From a virus, in IMG/VR virus record IMGVR_UViG_3300036884_000233, positions 1 to 26,333 of that record: a stretch of 26,333 bases of DNA; one strand, given 5' to 3'. The translations under genes were made by a program, and so were the position numbers. Below the pieces are notes generated by a model. It was not told the origin of the DNA, ran no database searches, and worked only from the letters and a program-made list of their open reading frames with translations. Numbering within the stretch: the stretch's first letter is position 1; every line of letters begins with the position of its first letter. Below are positions 7,322 to 13,901 of this stretch, one piece after another.

Positions 7322-9549
7322 GTTTACCCACAACACCACCAGCATTCCCATCACTAGGAGGATTCTTAGGAAACGCCGCTAATGACGTGGGAAATATAAT
7401 AAATGGAGTAGTATCATTGCCAGGACAAATTAATGAAGCAATTAAAAGTCCTGCAAATGCTATTAAAGCTGGTAAAAACTTCTTGGGTGGAATTGCTACC
7501 GAAGCAAATCAATTTCTTGGAGATCCTATTCATAATGCACAATTAGTAGGTATTCAAACTCCAGAACAACTTATGAATCAAACTAAAGCACAAGCTTCTC
7601 ATGCATATGAGCATCCAGTAAACACTGCTCTTGATTTAGGAGCAGCGGTTGGTTTGCCCGGAGGAGCACCCGCAAAAGTGGCAGAGGAACCAGCCGTTAC
7701 AGATGTACTAAGAACTCCACCGCCTGTTTCGAAAGTGGCATCTGATGTATATATGAAGGCTTACACAGTACCAACAGGTTTAGATGTAAATCCAGAAGCA
7801 ACAGGTAAATGGATGATAAACGATAATCCTAACTTAGCTAAAATACAGGATTTTCATAATCAAGTTAACGGACTCAAAGAACAAGTAACTAATGATGCAA
7901 CTTTACAAGGAAAACAAGTTAACACTGATACTGCTACTGCGATTGCAAGTAAAGGGATTAAGGATATCCCACAATTGAAAGATAATCCTAGACAAGTTAA
8001 GGGATATAACTCAGAATTAAGTGCTATGATGCCCGCCGTGCAAACTGCTCCTCCAACTTATGCCGGGGATTTAAGAATAGGGGGCGCAACTCCTCTTGAT
8101 ACAGTTAAGTCTATTAAAAATATTGAAAGTCAAGGATATGCTTATAGGGATGCTGCAAGAGATGCGTACGGAAACGTGACAAATGTAGCTTTAGATAAAG
8201 TGGCAAAAGTTTATCTGGACACTGCAACTGAATTACAAACTCAACTGGATACAGTGATCGGAAGAGATAATGTACAAAAATTTACACAAGATCCATTAAC
8301 TCTTTCTCAGATGTCAGAGTTTAGTCCAGCAGCAGCAGCACGATTAAAAGATAATGTAGAAACATACAGTGATTTGAGATCCTTTCAGAAGCCATATGTA
8401 GATATGAGTAAAATACTTAACTGGACTCAAAAAGCTGGGCATAGTGCGTTTGCTAACTTAAGTGGTGGCGCTACAAGGGCTGGGGCAACCGGAATAGGAA
8501 CTGCGATTGGGGCTTTAGCAGGAGGACCTATAGGAGCAGCAGCAGGAGGTATGGCAGGATTTTTAGGAGAACCTTTTATAGGAGCTGCGTTGAATAAAGT
8601 TTTGCCTCCTCTTACGGGTACTGTAGCTAGAAATTTAGAAAGAGTAGGAACTACTGCAAATATAGCTAAAAACGTAGGTAAATATGGAGGGGCCGCAATG
8701 GGCGCACAATCACCCGTGCTTAATCCCGTACCCGAAGGCGTAAACAATAATCCCAACAATCAACAAAATCCACATAGCAACAGTATAACACAGGGAGTCA
8801 ACCCTGATGGCTATTTTTCTGTAACAAATATTCCCGCTAGTTCGGGAGAGATTAAATTAGATGCTCAAGGAAAACTTACTCTTCCTTCCCCATCTCAAAT
8901 AAAAGATGCCAGTGGAAAGGTTATCGGGATGGATACTAATTCATATAATCAACAGGTAGATAAAATTCAAAAAGATATCTCCGCTAACGAATCAAATGCC
9001 TATTCTTTAGATCCTACAATTGCTAATCCGGCGCAAGCATCCATAGCCTCAGATAAGGCACAGCTTGAGAGTTTAAAAACATTGCATGATTCATCAGCTC
9101 CTCTTAACACAGGATACACTTTTGCTAATACGGTAAGTGGAAAAGTATCAACAGCCTTGGATATGCTAAACACAACCGCTCCTAATGTAGTCAACTTAAA
9201 CGCAAATATTAATGACTTAAGAAAAGCTCTAGATCCAGCCTATGCGGGACTTTCTCAACAACTTGCTATCATACAAAAAGAGGTCGGCAATAACTTAAAT
9301 GCTGCTACAAAGCAGGTATTGCAAAACGAGCTAATGACTATTAATCAACAAATAGGCTATGACTATTTAACAGCGGTTAAGACATATGTTGGAGGAAATA
9401 CTACACCTGTCAATCCGATGGCCCCAGGTCCGAATGGTGTCCCGGCATTTCCAACAGCAGGTGTACAACCAGCAGGATCAACTGGCTCACAAGACTTTAG
9501 CGCAATAACAGGTGGTACTCCACCAGTTATGCAATTTCCGAGTCAATAA
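7318..9549 (+). CDS. Large internal virion/ejection protein
   Basis: 743 residues, coupled by ATGA to the hydrolase gene and preceded by a strong AAAGGAGGG SD. The N-terminal 100 residues are Gly/Pro/Ala-rich. The middle is helical. Around 380-425 a long Gly-Ala hydrophobic stretch (GTAIGALAGGPIGAAAGG) could insert in a membrane. After it come an Asn/Pro linker and a helical C-terminal domain with QQLAIIQKEVGN. Size, position and the membrane-active segment suggest an internal core protein ejected with DNA, analogous to T7 gp16. No transglycosylase motif is seen; that activity seems to sit in the preceding gene. Confidence 0.5.
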   Translation: MSLPTTPPAFPSLGGFLGNAANDVGNIINGVVSLPGQINEAIKSPANAIKAGKNFLGGIATEANQFLGDPIHNAQLVGIQTPEQLMNQTKAQASHAYEHPVNTALDLGAAVGLPGGAPAKVAEEPAVTDVLRTPPPVSKVASDVYMKAYTVPTGLDVNPEATGKWMINDNPNLAKIQDFHNQVNGLKEQVTNDATLQGKQVNTDTATAIASKGIKDIPQLKDNPRQVKGYNSELSAMMPAVQTAPPTYAGDLRIGGATPLDTVKSIKNIESQGYAYRDAARDAYGNVTNVALDKVAKVYLDTATELQTQLDTVIGRDNVQKFTQDPLTLSQMSEFSPAAAARLKDNVETYSDLRSFQKPYVDMSKILNWTQKAGHSAFANLSGGATRAGATGIGTAIGALAGGPIGAAAGGMAGFLGEPFIGAALNKVLPPLTGTVARNLERVGTTANIAKNVGKYGGAAMGAQSPVLNPVPEGVNNNPNNQQNPHSNSITQGVNPDGYFSVTNIPASSGEIKLDAQGKLTLPSPSQIKDASGKVIGMDTNSYNQQVDKIQKDISANESNAYSLDPTIANPAQASIASDKAQLESLKTLHDSSAPLNTGYTFANTVSGKVSTALDMLNTTAPNVVNLNANINDLRKALDPAYAGLSQQLAIIQKEVGNNLNAATKQVLQNELMTINQQIGYDYLTAVKTYVGGNTTPVNPMAPGPNGVPAFPTAGVQPAGSTGSQDFSAITGGTPPVMQFPSQ

Positions 9550-9550
9550 A

Positions 9551-9559
9551 TGATATAAT
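9551..9559 (+). promoter_or_regulatory. Extended -10 promoter for the HNH gene at 9567
   Basis: TGATATAAT begins 1 nt after the previous stop codon. ATG 9567 follows after 7 nt, predicting a leaderless message. No convincing -35 lies at 9531-9536. Confidence 0.6.
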
Positions 9560-9566
9560 ATAACAT

Positions 9567-10121
9567 ATGATTATAAATTGTTTAATTTGCAAAAAAGAGA
9601 AAGTTACTTATCCCTCACGACTTAAAGTTGGTAAAGGTAAATTTTGTTCAAAAAAATGTATGTACATTTTTATAAAAGGGCGCATTTCCAATAGAAAGGG
9701 CGTCTCTCTTTCTTCAGAAACTAAAAGAAAAATTAGTTTAGCTAATATAGGTAAAAAAGTCTCATTAGAAACAAGATTAAAATTAAGTAATAGTCGGAAA
9801 GGGGAAAATAATCCAGCTTGGAAGGGTGGTATGACAAGATTACATTATGGTTCAAATAAAGTAGAAAGAATTAGATTTAGAAAAGAAATGCAAAAATTAG
9901 TCTTTAAAAGAGATAATTATACTTGCCAAATGTGTGGTTCAAATGGAGACTTACAGGTAGATCACATTCAGTCTTGGGCAGATTATGTAGAACTTAGATT
10001 TGAAATGAGTAATCTTAGAACTCTTTGTATGGATTGTCACTATTTAATAACTTACGGAAAGCCTAAACCAAAAGACATAGTTTGGGGACATAATTTATCG
10101 AAAGCGAGGGTACAACTATAA
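9567..10121 (+). CDS. Free-standing HNH endonuclease with NUMOD3-like repeats
   Basis: 184 residues. The HNH core is C120-x2-C123, D132-H133, N149 and C154-x2-C157. The N-terminus has a small Cys cluster (C5, C8, C27, C31), followed by NUMOD3-like segments (SSETKRKISLANIGKKVS, KLSNSRKGENNPAWKGG) that bind DNA in homing endonucleases. It is related to the genes at 759 and 16804 through the N-x-x-x-W-(K/R)-G-G motif. It separates the large internal protein from a small virion gene. The next gene starts 14 nt after its stop with only a weak SD, so insertion may have changed how that gene is started. Confidence 0.9.
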   Translation: MIINCLICKKEKVTYPSRLKVGKGKFCSKKCMYIFIKGRISNRKGVSLSSETKRKISLANIGKKVSLETRLKLSNSRKGENNPAWKGGMTRLHYGSNKVERIRFRKEMQKLVFKRDNYTCQMCGSNGDLQVDHIQSWADYVELRFEMSNLRTLCMDCHYLITYGKPKPKDIVWGHNLSKARVQL

Positions 10122-10135
10122 ATCCACCACAGGGA

Positions 10136-10540
10136 ATGCTAGGACAACTTAATCAGAGTATGCAGGCAGGAACACCAGCTATTGATCAGGTTAGTGGAAG
10201 TTCTCCTAATTTCGATCCAAATCTTCAGCCAATGGGTCCATCTCCTATGCCTGAAAAAAGTGTTGGGACTATGATGCACTTACACGGTGCATTAAAGCGA
10301 AGAGGTATAGATCCTGCTTCTCTTCCGCAACTATCACAAAATGCGTCAGGTATGGTTACTATGCCTAACGCTGCCGAGGGAGATCATAATCCTGCACAAC
10401 CCGGCGTTCAAGTTCCCGTTACAGAGGCCGAGTTAATAATTAAAGCTTTAACTACACGCTTAGGCCACCATTCAAAGTTAGAGGCTTCAATAGCTGATGC
10501 GTTACTTCCTCAACCTCAACAGGAGGTGGCAAATGCCTAA
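10136..10540 (+). CDS. Pro/Gln-rich protein of the virion module, unknown role
   Basis: 134 residues of unrecognised family. The N-terminal half is low in charge and rich in Pro, Met, Gln and Ser (NLQPMGPSPMPEKSVG), likely extended. The C-terminal half contains a predicted helix (VTEAELIIKALTTRLGHH). It lies between internal virion genes and the lysis module and overlaps the following start. The frame stays open for five codons upstream of the ATG (to the HNH stop region), so an earlier non-ATG start cannot be excluded. A minor virion component is inferred from position only. Confidence 0.45.
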   Translation: MLGQLNQSMQAGTPAIDQVSGSSPNFDPNLQPMGPSPMPEKSVGTMMHLHGALKRRGIDPASLPQLSQNASGMVTMPNAAEGDHNPAQPGVQVPVTEAELIIKALTTRLGHHSKLEASIADALLPQPQQEVANA

Positions 10541-10802
10541 ATCTGAAGAAGTATCCAGAGCCGCTCAATTAATTAAGCAAACAGCCCAAGAGACTGCTAC
10601 AGCTTTAAATATTCAGTATATTCAACGGGATATATCAGATCTGAAGAGTGCATACACCAAACTAGCTGAAAGTCAGGATGGTAAAGCAGGTAGATTAGAA
10701 ACTCAAATACAAGGACAGGCGAAAATAATTTATATGGGAATAGGAGCTTCAATGGCGTTTTCTATTTTTGTCCCCTTACTCGTTCACTTTTTTGTTAAAT
10801 AA
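10533..10802 (+). CDS. XhlA-like coiled-coil protein with C-terminal membrane anchor
   Basis: 89 residues from ATG 10533, chosen because AGGAGGTGG lies just upstream; a longer in-frame start at 10497 has no SD. The first 60 residues are helical and polar (SDLKSAYTKLAESQDGKAG). The last 25 form one membrane segment (IYMGIGASMAFSIFVPLLV) ending in HFFVK. This arrangement matches XhlA/hemolysin-type lysis accessory proteins, which sit beside holin and endolysin genes. The GH25 endolysin follows after 23 nt. Assignment to the lysis module is likely; the exact function is inferred. Confidence 0.55.
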   Translation: MPKSEEVSRAAQLIKQTAQETATALNIQYIQRDISDLKSAYTKLAESQDGKAGRLETQIQGQAKIIYMGIGASMAFSIFVPLLVHFFVK

Positions 10803-10810
10803 CTACAAAA

Positions 10811-10819
10811 TGTTATAAT
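10811..10819 (+). promoter_or_regulatory. Extended -10 promoter for the endolysin
   Basis: TGTTATAAT with a TTGTTA (10792-10797) 16 bp upstream as a possible -35. The endolysin ATG (10826) is 6 nt past the -10, so its message is expected to be leaderless. Confidence 0.65.
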
Positions 10820-10825
10820 ATACTA

Positions 10826-11692
10826 ATGATAGTCGGTAACGATATATCCTCATACCAAGGCCAGATAGATTGGCCTACTTTTAAGAATAATATTAACTTT
10901 ATTATTGCTAAGGCTACGGAGGGAGTAGGTATTATAGACGCATGGTATGGCAACAACAGACAGCAAGCTAGAGATTTCAATATTCCTAGAGGTTGGTACC
11001 ACTTCGCACATCCCGAGTTAAACTCCCCGGAGGACGAGGCTAACTGGTTTCTAAAAGTATGCTACGATATTCAGCCAGGAGAGATTCTATTTCTAGACTA
11101 CGAACCACTTGCCGGAGCATTTACGGGTAATGATGTTGATTGGGTTACGAGATTCTTTAAAGTAATATCAGATAGACTAAGCGGATATAAGGCTGTTTTT
11201 TACTCTTTTCAAAATATGCTTACAAGACAGGACTGGTCATCGGTAGTAAAAGAGGGACATGGTCTTTGGGTAGCGGCTCCAACTAATGATCCAAACAATA
11301 ATAACTTTGATACCGGCGCATGGCCTTTTGCTATGATGCAACAATGGGGAAACGAGACTGTCCCCGGCGTTAAGGGTATAGTCGATGCCGATGTATTTTT
11401 TGGTACACCGACTCTTTTTACTGCCTATGGTTATCACTTGCCAAATCCAGCACCTATGCCTTCAACTAATCCAGATCCTATTCCCAATCCTGTAACGCCT
11501 ACGGAACCTGCACCTATACCAACTGTACCAACAACCCCGACAGTGCCGCCAGTTACGCCACCTCCTACTATCCCGCCAGTCGTAGTGCCACCTGTTGAGC
11601 CAAGTACCCCTCCTACAGGTACAGTGGCCGTTCCACGTAATTTTTTAGTAATGCTTTTCAACTTATTAAAAAAATGGCTAAATCTCAAATAG
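10826..11692 (+). CDS. GH25 lysozyme endolysin
   Basis: 288 residues. The glycoside hydrolase 25 fold spans about 1-200: DISSYQG (D6), FIIAKATEG, FLDYEP (D91 and the presumed catalytic E93), MMQQWGNE and VDADVF (D187/D189). GH25 muramidases cleave the MurNAc-GlcNAc beta-1,4 bond in peptidoglycan. A Pro/Thr/Val-rich linker (208-270) follows, then a short hydrophobic-basic tail (NFLVMLFNLLKKWLNLK), which may be a wall or membrane contact rather than a classical wall-binding domain. No signal peptide is seen, consistent with holin-dependent release. The next gene overlaps its 3' end by 19 nt. Confidence 0.92.
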   Translation: MIVGNDISSYQGQIDWPTFKNNINFIIAKATEGVGIIDAWYGNNRQQARDFNIPRGWYHFAHPELNSPEDEANWFLKVCYDIQPGEILFLDYEPLAGAFTGNDVDWVTRFFKVISDRLSGYKAVFYSFQNMLTRQDWSSVVKEGHGLWVAAPTNDPNNNNFDTGAWPFAMMQQWGNETVPGVKGIVDADVFFGTPTLFTAYGYHLPNPAPMPSTNPDPIPNPVTPTEPAPIPTVPTTPTVPPVTPPPTIPPVVVPPVEPSTPPTGTVAVPRNFLVMLFNLLKKWLNLK

Positions 11693-12069
11693 ACTTCTTT
11701 AATCAAAACGAAGAAATTAAATCAGAACTCCTAAAATTAAACAATAATTTCACGGAGCTTTTTAAACAACTTTCCTCAATAGTAAATAGTATCCGACTAG
11801 TTTATGAAGACCGGGATCTATTAAAGGATATTTATACTCAAGGGGAGAGTACGCAAGCCGCAATTAGGGTTTTTGATAAGCATAATGAAACATTAACTCA
11901 AGATGTAAAAGCTGATGTCCTAGAAACTAAAGACAAGGTAGGGCAACACTCGGAAAGCGTAAAAGATGTGATACAATATGAAGTAGGAGAAATCAAAGAG
12001 GGATTAGAAGATAAAAATATTATAAAGAAAAAAGGTTTATTTAATTTTTTAAAGAAAGGAGGAAAATAA
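11674..12069 (+). CDS. Coiled-coil protein of the lysis region, unknown function
   Basis: 131 residues, highly charged and helical, with heptad-like segments (IKSELLKLNNNFTELFKQL; later EVGEIKEGLEDKNIIKKK). It has no Cys and no clear membrane segment, and ends in FNFLKKGGK. The ATG lies within the end of the endolysin gene and has no SD. The next gene is joined by TAA-T-ATG with a strong SD inside this gene's last codons. It could be a lysis accessory or virion protein; no family was recognised. Confidence 0.45.
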   Translation: MAKSQIDFFNQNEEIKSELLKLNNNFTELFKQLSSIVNSIRLVYEDRDLLKDIYTQGESTQAAIRVFDKHNETLTQDVKADVLETKDKVGQHSESVKDVIQYEVGEIKEGLEDKNIIKKKGLFNFLKKGGK

Positions 12070-12070
12070 T

Positions 12071-12271
12071 ATGGACGACCAAGCACAACCAGTAGTAGAA
12101 CAGCCAGTAGAGGCACCAGTCGTAGAACCAGTTGTAGAGGTCCCAGCAGTTGAGACACCAGTTGAAGCTCCTGTTGAACCAGTGGTTCCAGAAGTAGCAC
12201 CTGAAGTTCCAGCAGTTGAACCTGAAGCACCAGTAGTAGAGGAACCAGTAGCTGAAACTCCAGCTGTATAA
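12071..12271 (+). CDS. Pro/Val/Glu-repeat low-complexity protein
   Basis: 66 residues built almost entirely from P, V, E and A in degenerate repeats such as VEPV, VEAP and VEVPA. It is acidic and likely an extended polyproline-type rod. The SD AAAGGAGG (12055-12062) is strong. Similar Pro-Glu-Val rods serve as spacers in envelope-spanning proteins, but here the protein stands alone without signal peptide or anchor. The frame is real: other frames lack starts, and the ribosome site is well placed. Function unknown. Confidence 0.45.
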   Translation: MDDQAQPVVEQPVEAPVVEPVVEVPAVETPVEAPVEPVVPEVAPEVPAVEPEAPVVEEPVAETPAV

Positions 12272-12291
12272 GATTTGAGCTTAAATCTTTA

Positions 12292-12315
12292 CTTAGTAGA
12301 TTACGGTCTACTAAG
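12292..12315 (+). other. Perfect 9-bp hairpin upstream of an HNH gene
   Basis: CTTAGTAGA (12292-12300), loop TTACGG, TCTACTAAG (12307-12315). No T-run follows; instead an AAGGA SD and ATG 12330 come next. A weaker stem (AGATTT/AAATCT, 12271-12288) lies just upstream. Possibly an mRNA stabiliser, a processing site or the terminus of an inserted element. Confidence 0.5.
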
Positions 12316-12329
12316 ATAAGGACTTAATT

Positions 12330-12779
12330 ATGAAGTATATTAAATTAACTCAAGGAAAACTCGCATTGGTAGACGATGAGGATTTTGAATATCTAAATCA
12401 ATGGAGGTGGAGATATTTAAAAATTGGCTATACCAATGCTAGGATAAATGGTAAATATGTTTATATGCACCGACTCTTAATGAAAACTCCTAAAGGTTTA
12501 TACACAGACCATATAAACATGAATAAACTTGATAATAGAAAATCCAATCTTAGGAACGTTACTAACTCTTTAAATAATTTTCACAAACCCCTGAGAAAAA
12601 CTAATGCCTCGGGTTATACTGGTGTTGTTTTAGATAAACGAAGAAATAAATGGATTGCTCAGATAATATTTCATAGAAAATTAAAGTTTTTAGGATATTT
12701 TAATAATATAACTGATGCAATTTATAAAAGAAAAGAAGCAGAATTATTTTATTTTAGAGAAAATTTAATAAACTTGTAA
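12330..12779 (+). CDS. HNH endonuclease with AP2-like domain
   Basis: 149 residues. The VDDEDFEYLNQW motif (14-25) and the HNH core (MHR 46-48, D60-H61, N73-L74-R75) precede an AP2-like DNA-binding region (ASGYTGVVLDKRRNKWIAQI, then KFLGYF, 93-125). It is a clear paralogue of the genes at 5562 and 24794. Unlike the 5562 copy it has an SD (AAGGA) rather than a leaderless promoter. It separates the Pro/Val/Glu gene from the small holin-like gene, whose SD follows at once after the HNH stop. Confidence 0.88.
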   Translation: MKYIKLTQGKLALVDDEDFEYLNQWRWRYLKIGYTNARINGKYVYMHRLLMKTPKGLYTDHINMNKLDNRKSNLRNVTNSLNNFHKPLRKTNASGYTGVVLDKRRNKWIAQIIFHRKLKFLGYFNNITDAIYKRKEAELFYFRENLINL

Positions 12780-12793
12780 AGAAGGTGATTTAT

Positions 12794-12949
12794 ATGATTT
12801 ATTTTGTAGCACTTTTACTATTCGTTTTAGCATTTGTTATAGTCAACTTTGTGTTCTCAAAAATCCCATCACTCGCTCCAATCGCAGAGGTATTAGCAGT
12901 GGTTATAGGAATTTTAGTAGCACTTTTCGTTGTAGGATTTATACATTAA
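12794..12949 (+). CDS. Small two-segment membrane protein, holin-like
   Basis: 51 residues with two hydrophobic segments (about 2-21 and 34-50) separated by a short polar turn (SKIPSLAPIAEV). AAGGTG at 12782-12787 is a good SD. Size, topology and adjacency to a second membrane protein and a GH25 endolysin suggest a holin or antiholin that permits endolysin release. No signature motif identifies the class, so a different small membrane protein remains possible. Confidence 0.55.
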   Translation: MIYFVALLLFVLAFVIVNFVFSKIPSLAPIAEVLAVVIGILVALFVVGFIH

Positions 12950-12962
12950 AAGGGGGTGAATT

Positions 12963-13238
12963 ATGCAAAAAGGTTATCAAACAAGTGAGTTTTATATCAC
13001 TATTGTTACAATGATAGTTGGTATTTTAGTTAGTGCAGGAGTAGTTGTACCAAGTCACGCTAACGATTTAGTTAATGCAATTACAACTCTAGTAGGAGGA
13101 GTAGTTACTTTAACACCAGTGATCGTTTATATAATAAACAGAACATGGTTAAAATCAAAAGTGTTAACGGTTACTCAAACTATTACGGACCCTGTTACTC
13201 CTAAAGTAACAGTAGTAACACAAACTCCTGTGGTATAA
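12963..13238 (+). CDS. Putative holin
   Basis: 91 residues. The N-terminus KGYQTSEFYITIVTMIVG resembles phage holins that begin with a TSEFW-like motif. Two membrane segments (about 10-30 and 42-60) are linked by a polar turn (SHANDLVN). A basic and Thr/Val-rich tail (RTWLKSKVLTVTQT) follows and would lie in the cytoplasm. AGGGGGTGA just upstream is a very strong SD. It pairs with the 51-residue membrane gene before it. The stop codon lies inside the TATAAT of the next promoter. Confidence 0.65.
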   Translation: MQKGYQTSEFYITIVTMIVGILVSAGVVVPSHANDLVNAITTLVGGVVTLTPVIVYIINRTWLKSKVLTVTQTITDPVTPKVTVVTQTPVV

Positions 13239-13239
13239 T
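13231..13239 (+). promoter_or_regulatory. Extended -10 promoter for the gene at 13283
   Basis: TGGTATAAT overlaps the stop codon of the holin gene. The ATG lies 44 nt past the -10, with a terminator-like hairpin between. This is the same geometry as at 1392-1441 and 5998-6046. Confidence 0.6.
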
Positions 13240-13246
13240 ATTAAAA

Positions 13247-13277
13247 AGGCCTACGACCTGCCTTGTAGGTCTTTTTT
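13247..13277 (+). terminator. Terminator-like leader hairpin with GACCTGCCTT loop
   Basis: Stem 13247-13254 with 13265-13272 (8 bp, one G-T pair), 10-nt loop GACCTGCCTT and T-run 13272-13277; flanking A's (13243-13246) can extend the stem into the T-run. It may end transcription of the lysis genes and also attenuate the transcript from the promoter at 13231. The same loop occurs in a hairpin at 21373-21402. Confidence 0.65.
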
Positions 13278-13282
13278 AATTT

Positions 13283-13513
13283 ATGAAAGAGAGTGATTTG
13301 GATTACAGTTTTGAGGCATTTATAATAAATCACGTGCCTAGTTGGGGAATTAGATTTAAATTTCCAGATGAAGAGATTGTTTTCCCTATTGGATTAGAAC
13401 TTGACACTGATATTGCGATTATACATGGAGTAAATCCTGATCCTCCTAGAAATAAAAAGGGCGAACACGCTGTAAGCGCAAAGAAGGTGAGAATTAATGA
13501 AGGAGAATATTAG
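13283..13513 (+). CDS. Small protein of unknown function, start of early region
   Basis: 76 residues: an N-terminal acidic stretch, a beta-rich centre (WGIRFKFPDEEIVFPIGLEL) and a basic tail. No family recognised. Its ATG lies 5 nt after the leader hairpin's T-run and has no SD. It overlaps the next gene by 17 nt, and that gene's SD (GGTGA) lies within its last codons, so the two are co-translated. Confidence 0.5.
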   Translation: MKESDLDYSFEAFIINHVPSWGIRFKFPDEEIVFPIGLELDTDIAIIHGVNPDPPRNKKGEHAVSAKKVRINEGEY

Positions 13514-13778
13514 AGAAAGAACCTATAATCACAATCACGCTGGGAAAGCGAGTGAAAGACGTGGATTGGATAGGATCCGCTATGAATTATCGATGTGGAA
13601 AAACGAACGTATCGCCTCCCACGAACAGGGACACAAAGAGTCCGAGTTATGTTTCCCAGGAGAAATAGGAGGTCACGGTTTAGAGGAAAATCCTCAAGAC
13701 CAAGAGATTGTTTTATTTGACTATACCAAAGAACCAATGGACACGGGAGAGTTTGATTCAGATGGAAATAAATTCTAA
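13497..13778 (+). CDS. His/Glu-rich small protein of unknown function
   Basis: 93 residues, rich in charged residues and His (NHNHAG, SHEQGHKESE), with an acidic C-terminus (EPMDTGEFDSDGNKF). The SD GGTGA lies about 7 nt before the ATG. It overlaps the preceding gene. The repeated His residues could bind metal, but no recognised motif supports an enzyme. The next promoter starts 3 nt after its stop. Confidence 0.5.
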   Translation: MKENIRERTYNHNHAGKASERRGLDRIRYELSMWKNERIASHEQGHKESELCFPGEIGGHGLEENPQDQEIVLFDYTKEPMDTGEFDSDGNKF

Positions 13779-13781
13779 AAT

Positions 13782-13808
13782 TTGACAAACCTATAAAATA
13801 GGTATAAA
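13782..13808 (+). promoter_or_regulatory. Promoter with embedded operator for the replication initiator
   Basis: TTGACA (13782-13787), a 15-bp spacer and TATAAA (13803-13808). The spacer consists largely of a 15-bp dyad, ACCTAT-AAA-ATAGGT (13789-13803), placed where a bound repressor would block RNA polymerase. The leader is about 90 nt long. Confidence 0.6.
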
Positions 13809-13823
13809 TTTAAATAAGTCTAG

Positions 13824-13901
13824 CATTGGGGAACAGGATTTTTTTTATTTTAGGCTTGAATTCAAACCCAACCCCTTTACCCAATGTAGAGGGGTTTTTT
13901 T
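13824..13901 (+). terminator. Leader attenuator: terminator hairpin with candidate antiterminator strand
   Basis: The terminator stem pairs 13871-13880 with 13886-13895 (10 bp, one G-T), loop CCAAT, then T7 to 13901 and ATG 13902. Upstream, CATTGGG (13824-13830) is the exact complement of CCCAATG (13880-13886), which forms the loop and closing pair of the terminator. Pairing of the two would block or kiss the terminator. Between them lie a T8 run and the palindrome TTGAATTCAA (13856-13865). Confidence 0.6.

Noticed and set aside
8427-8759. Open frame on the - strand within the large internal protein gene
   Set aside because: Shadow of the Gly/Ala-rich segment; no SD and fully inside a well-supported gene.
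10497-10532. Earlier ATG for the XhlA-like gene
   Set aside because: No SD and it lies deep in the previous gene; the ATG at 10533 follows AGGAGGTGG.
13839-13846. T8 run in the initiator leader as a terminator
   Set aside because: No stable hairpin precedes it; the terminator with a proper stem is at 13871-13901.
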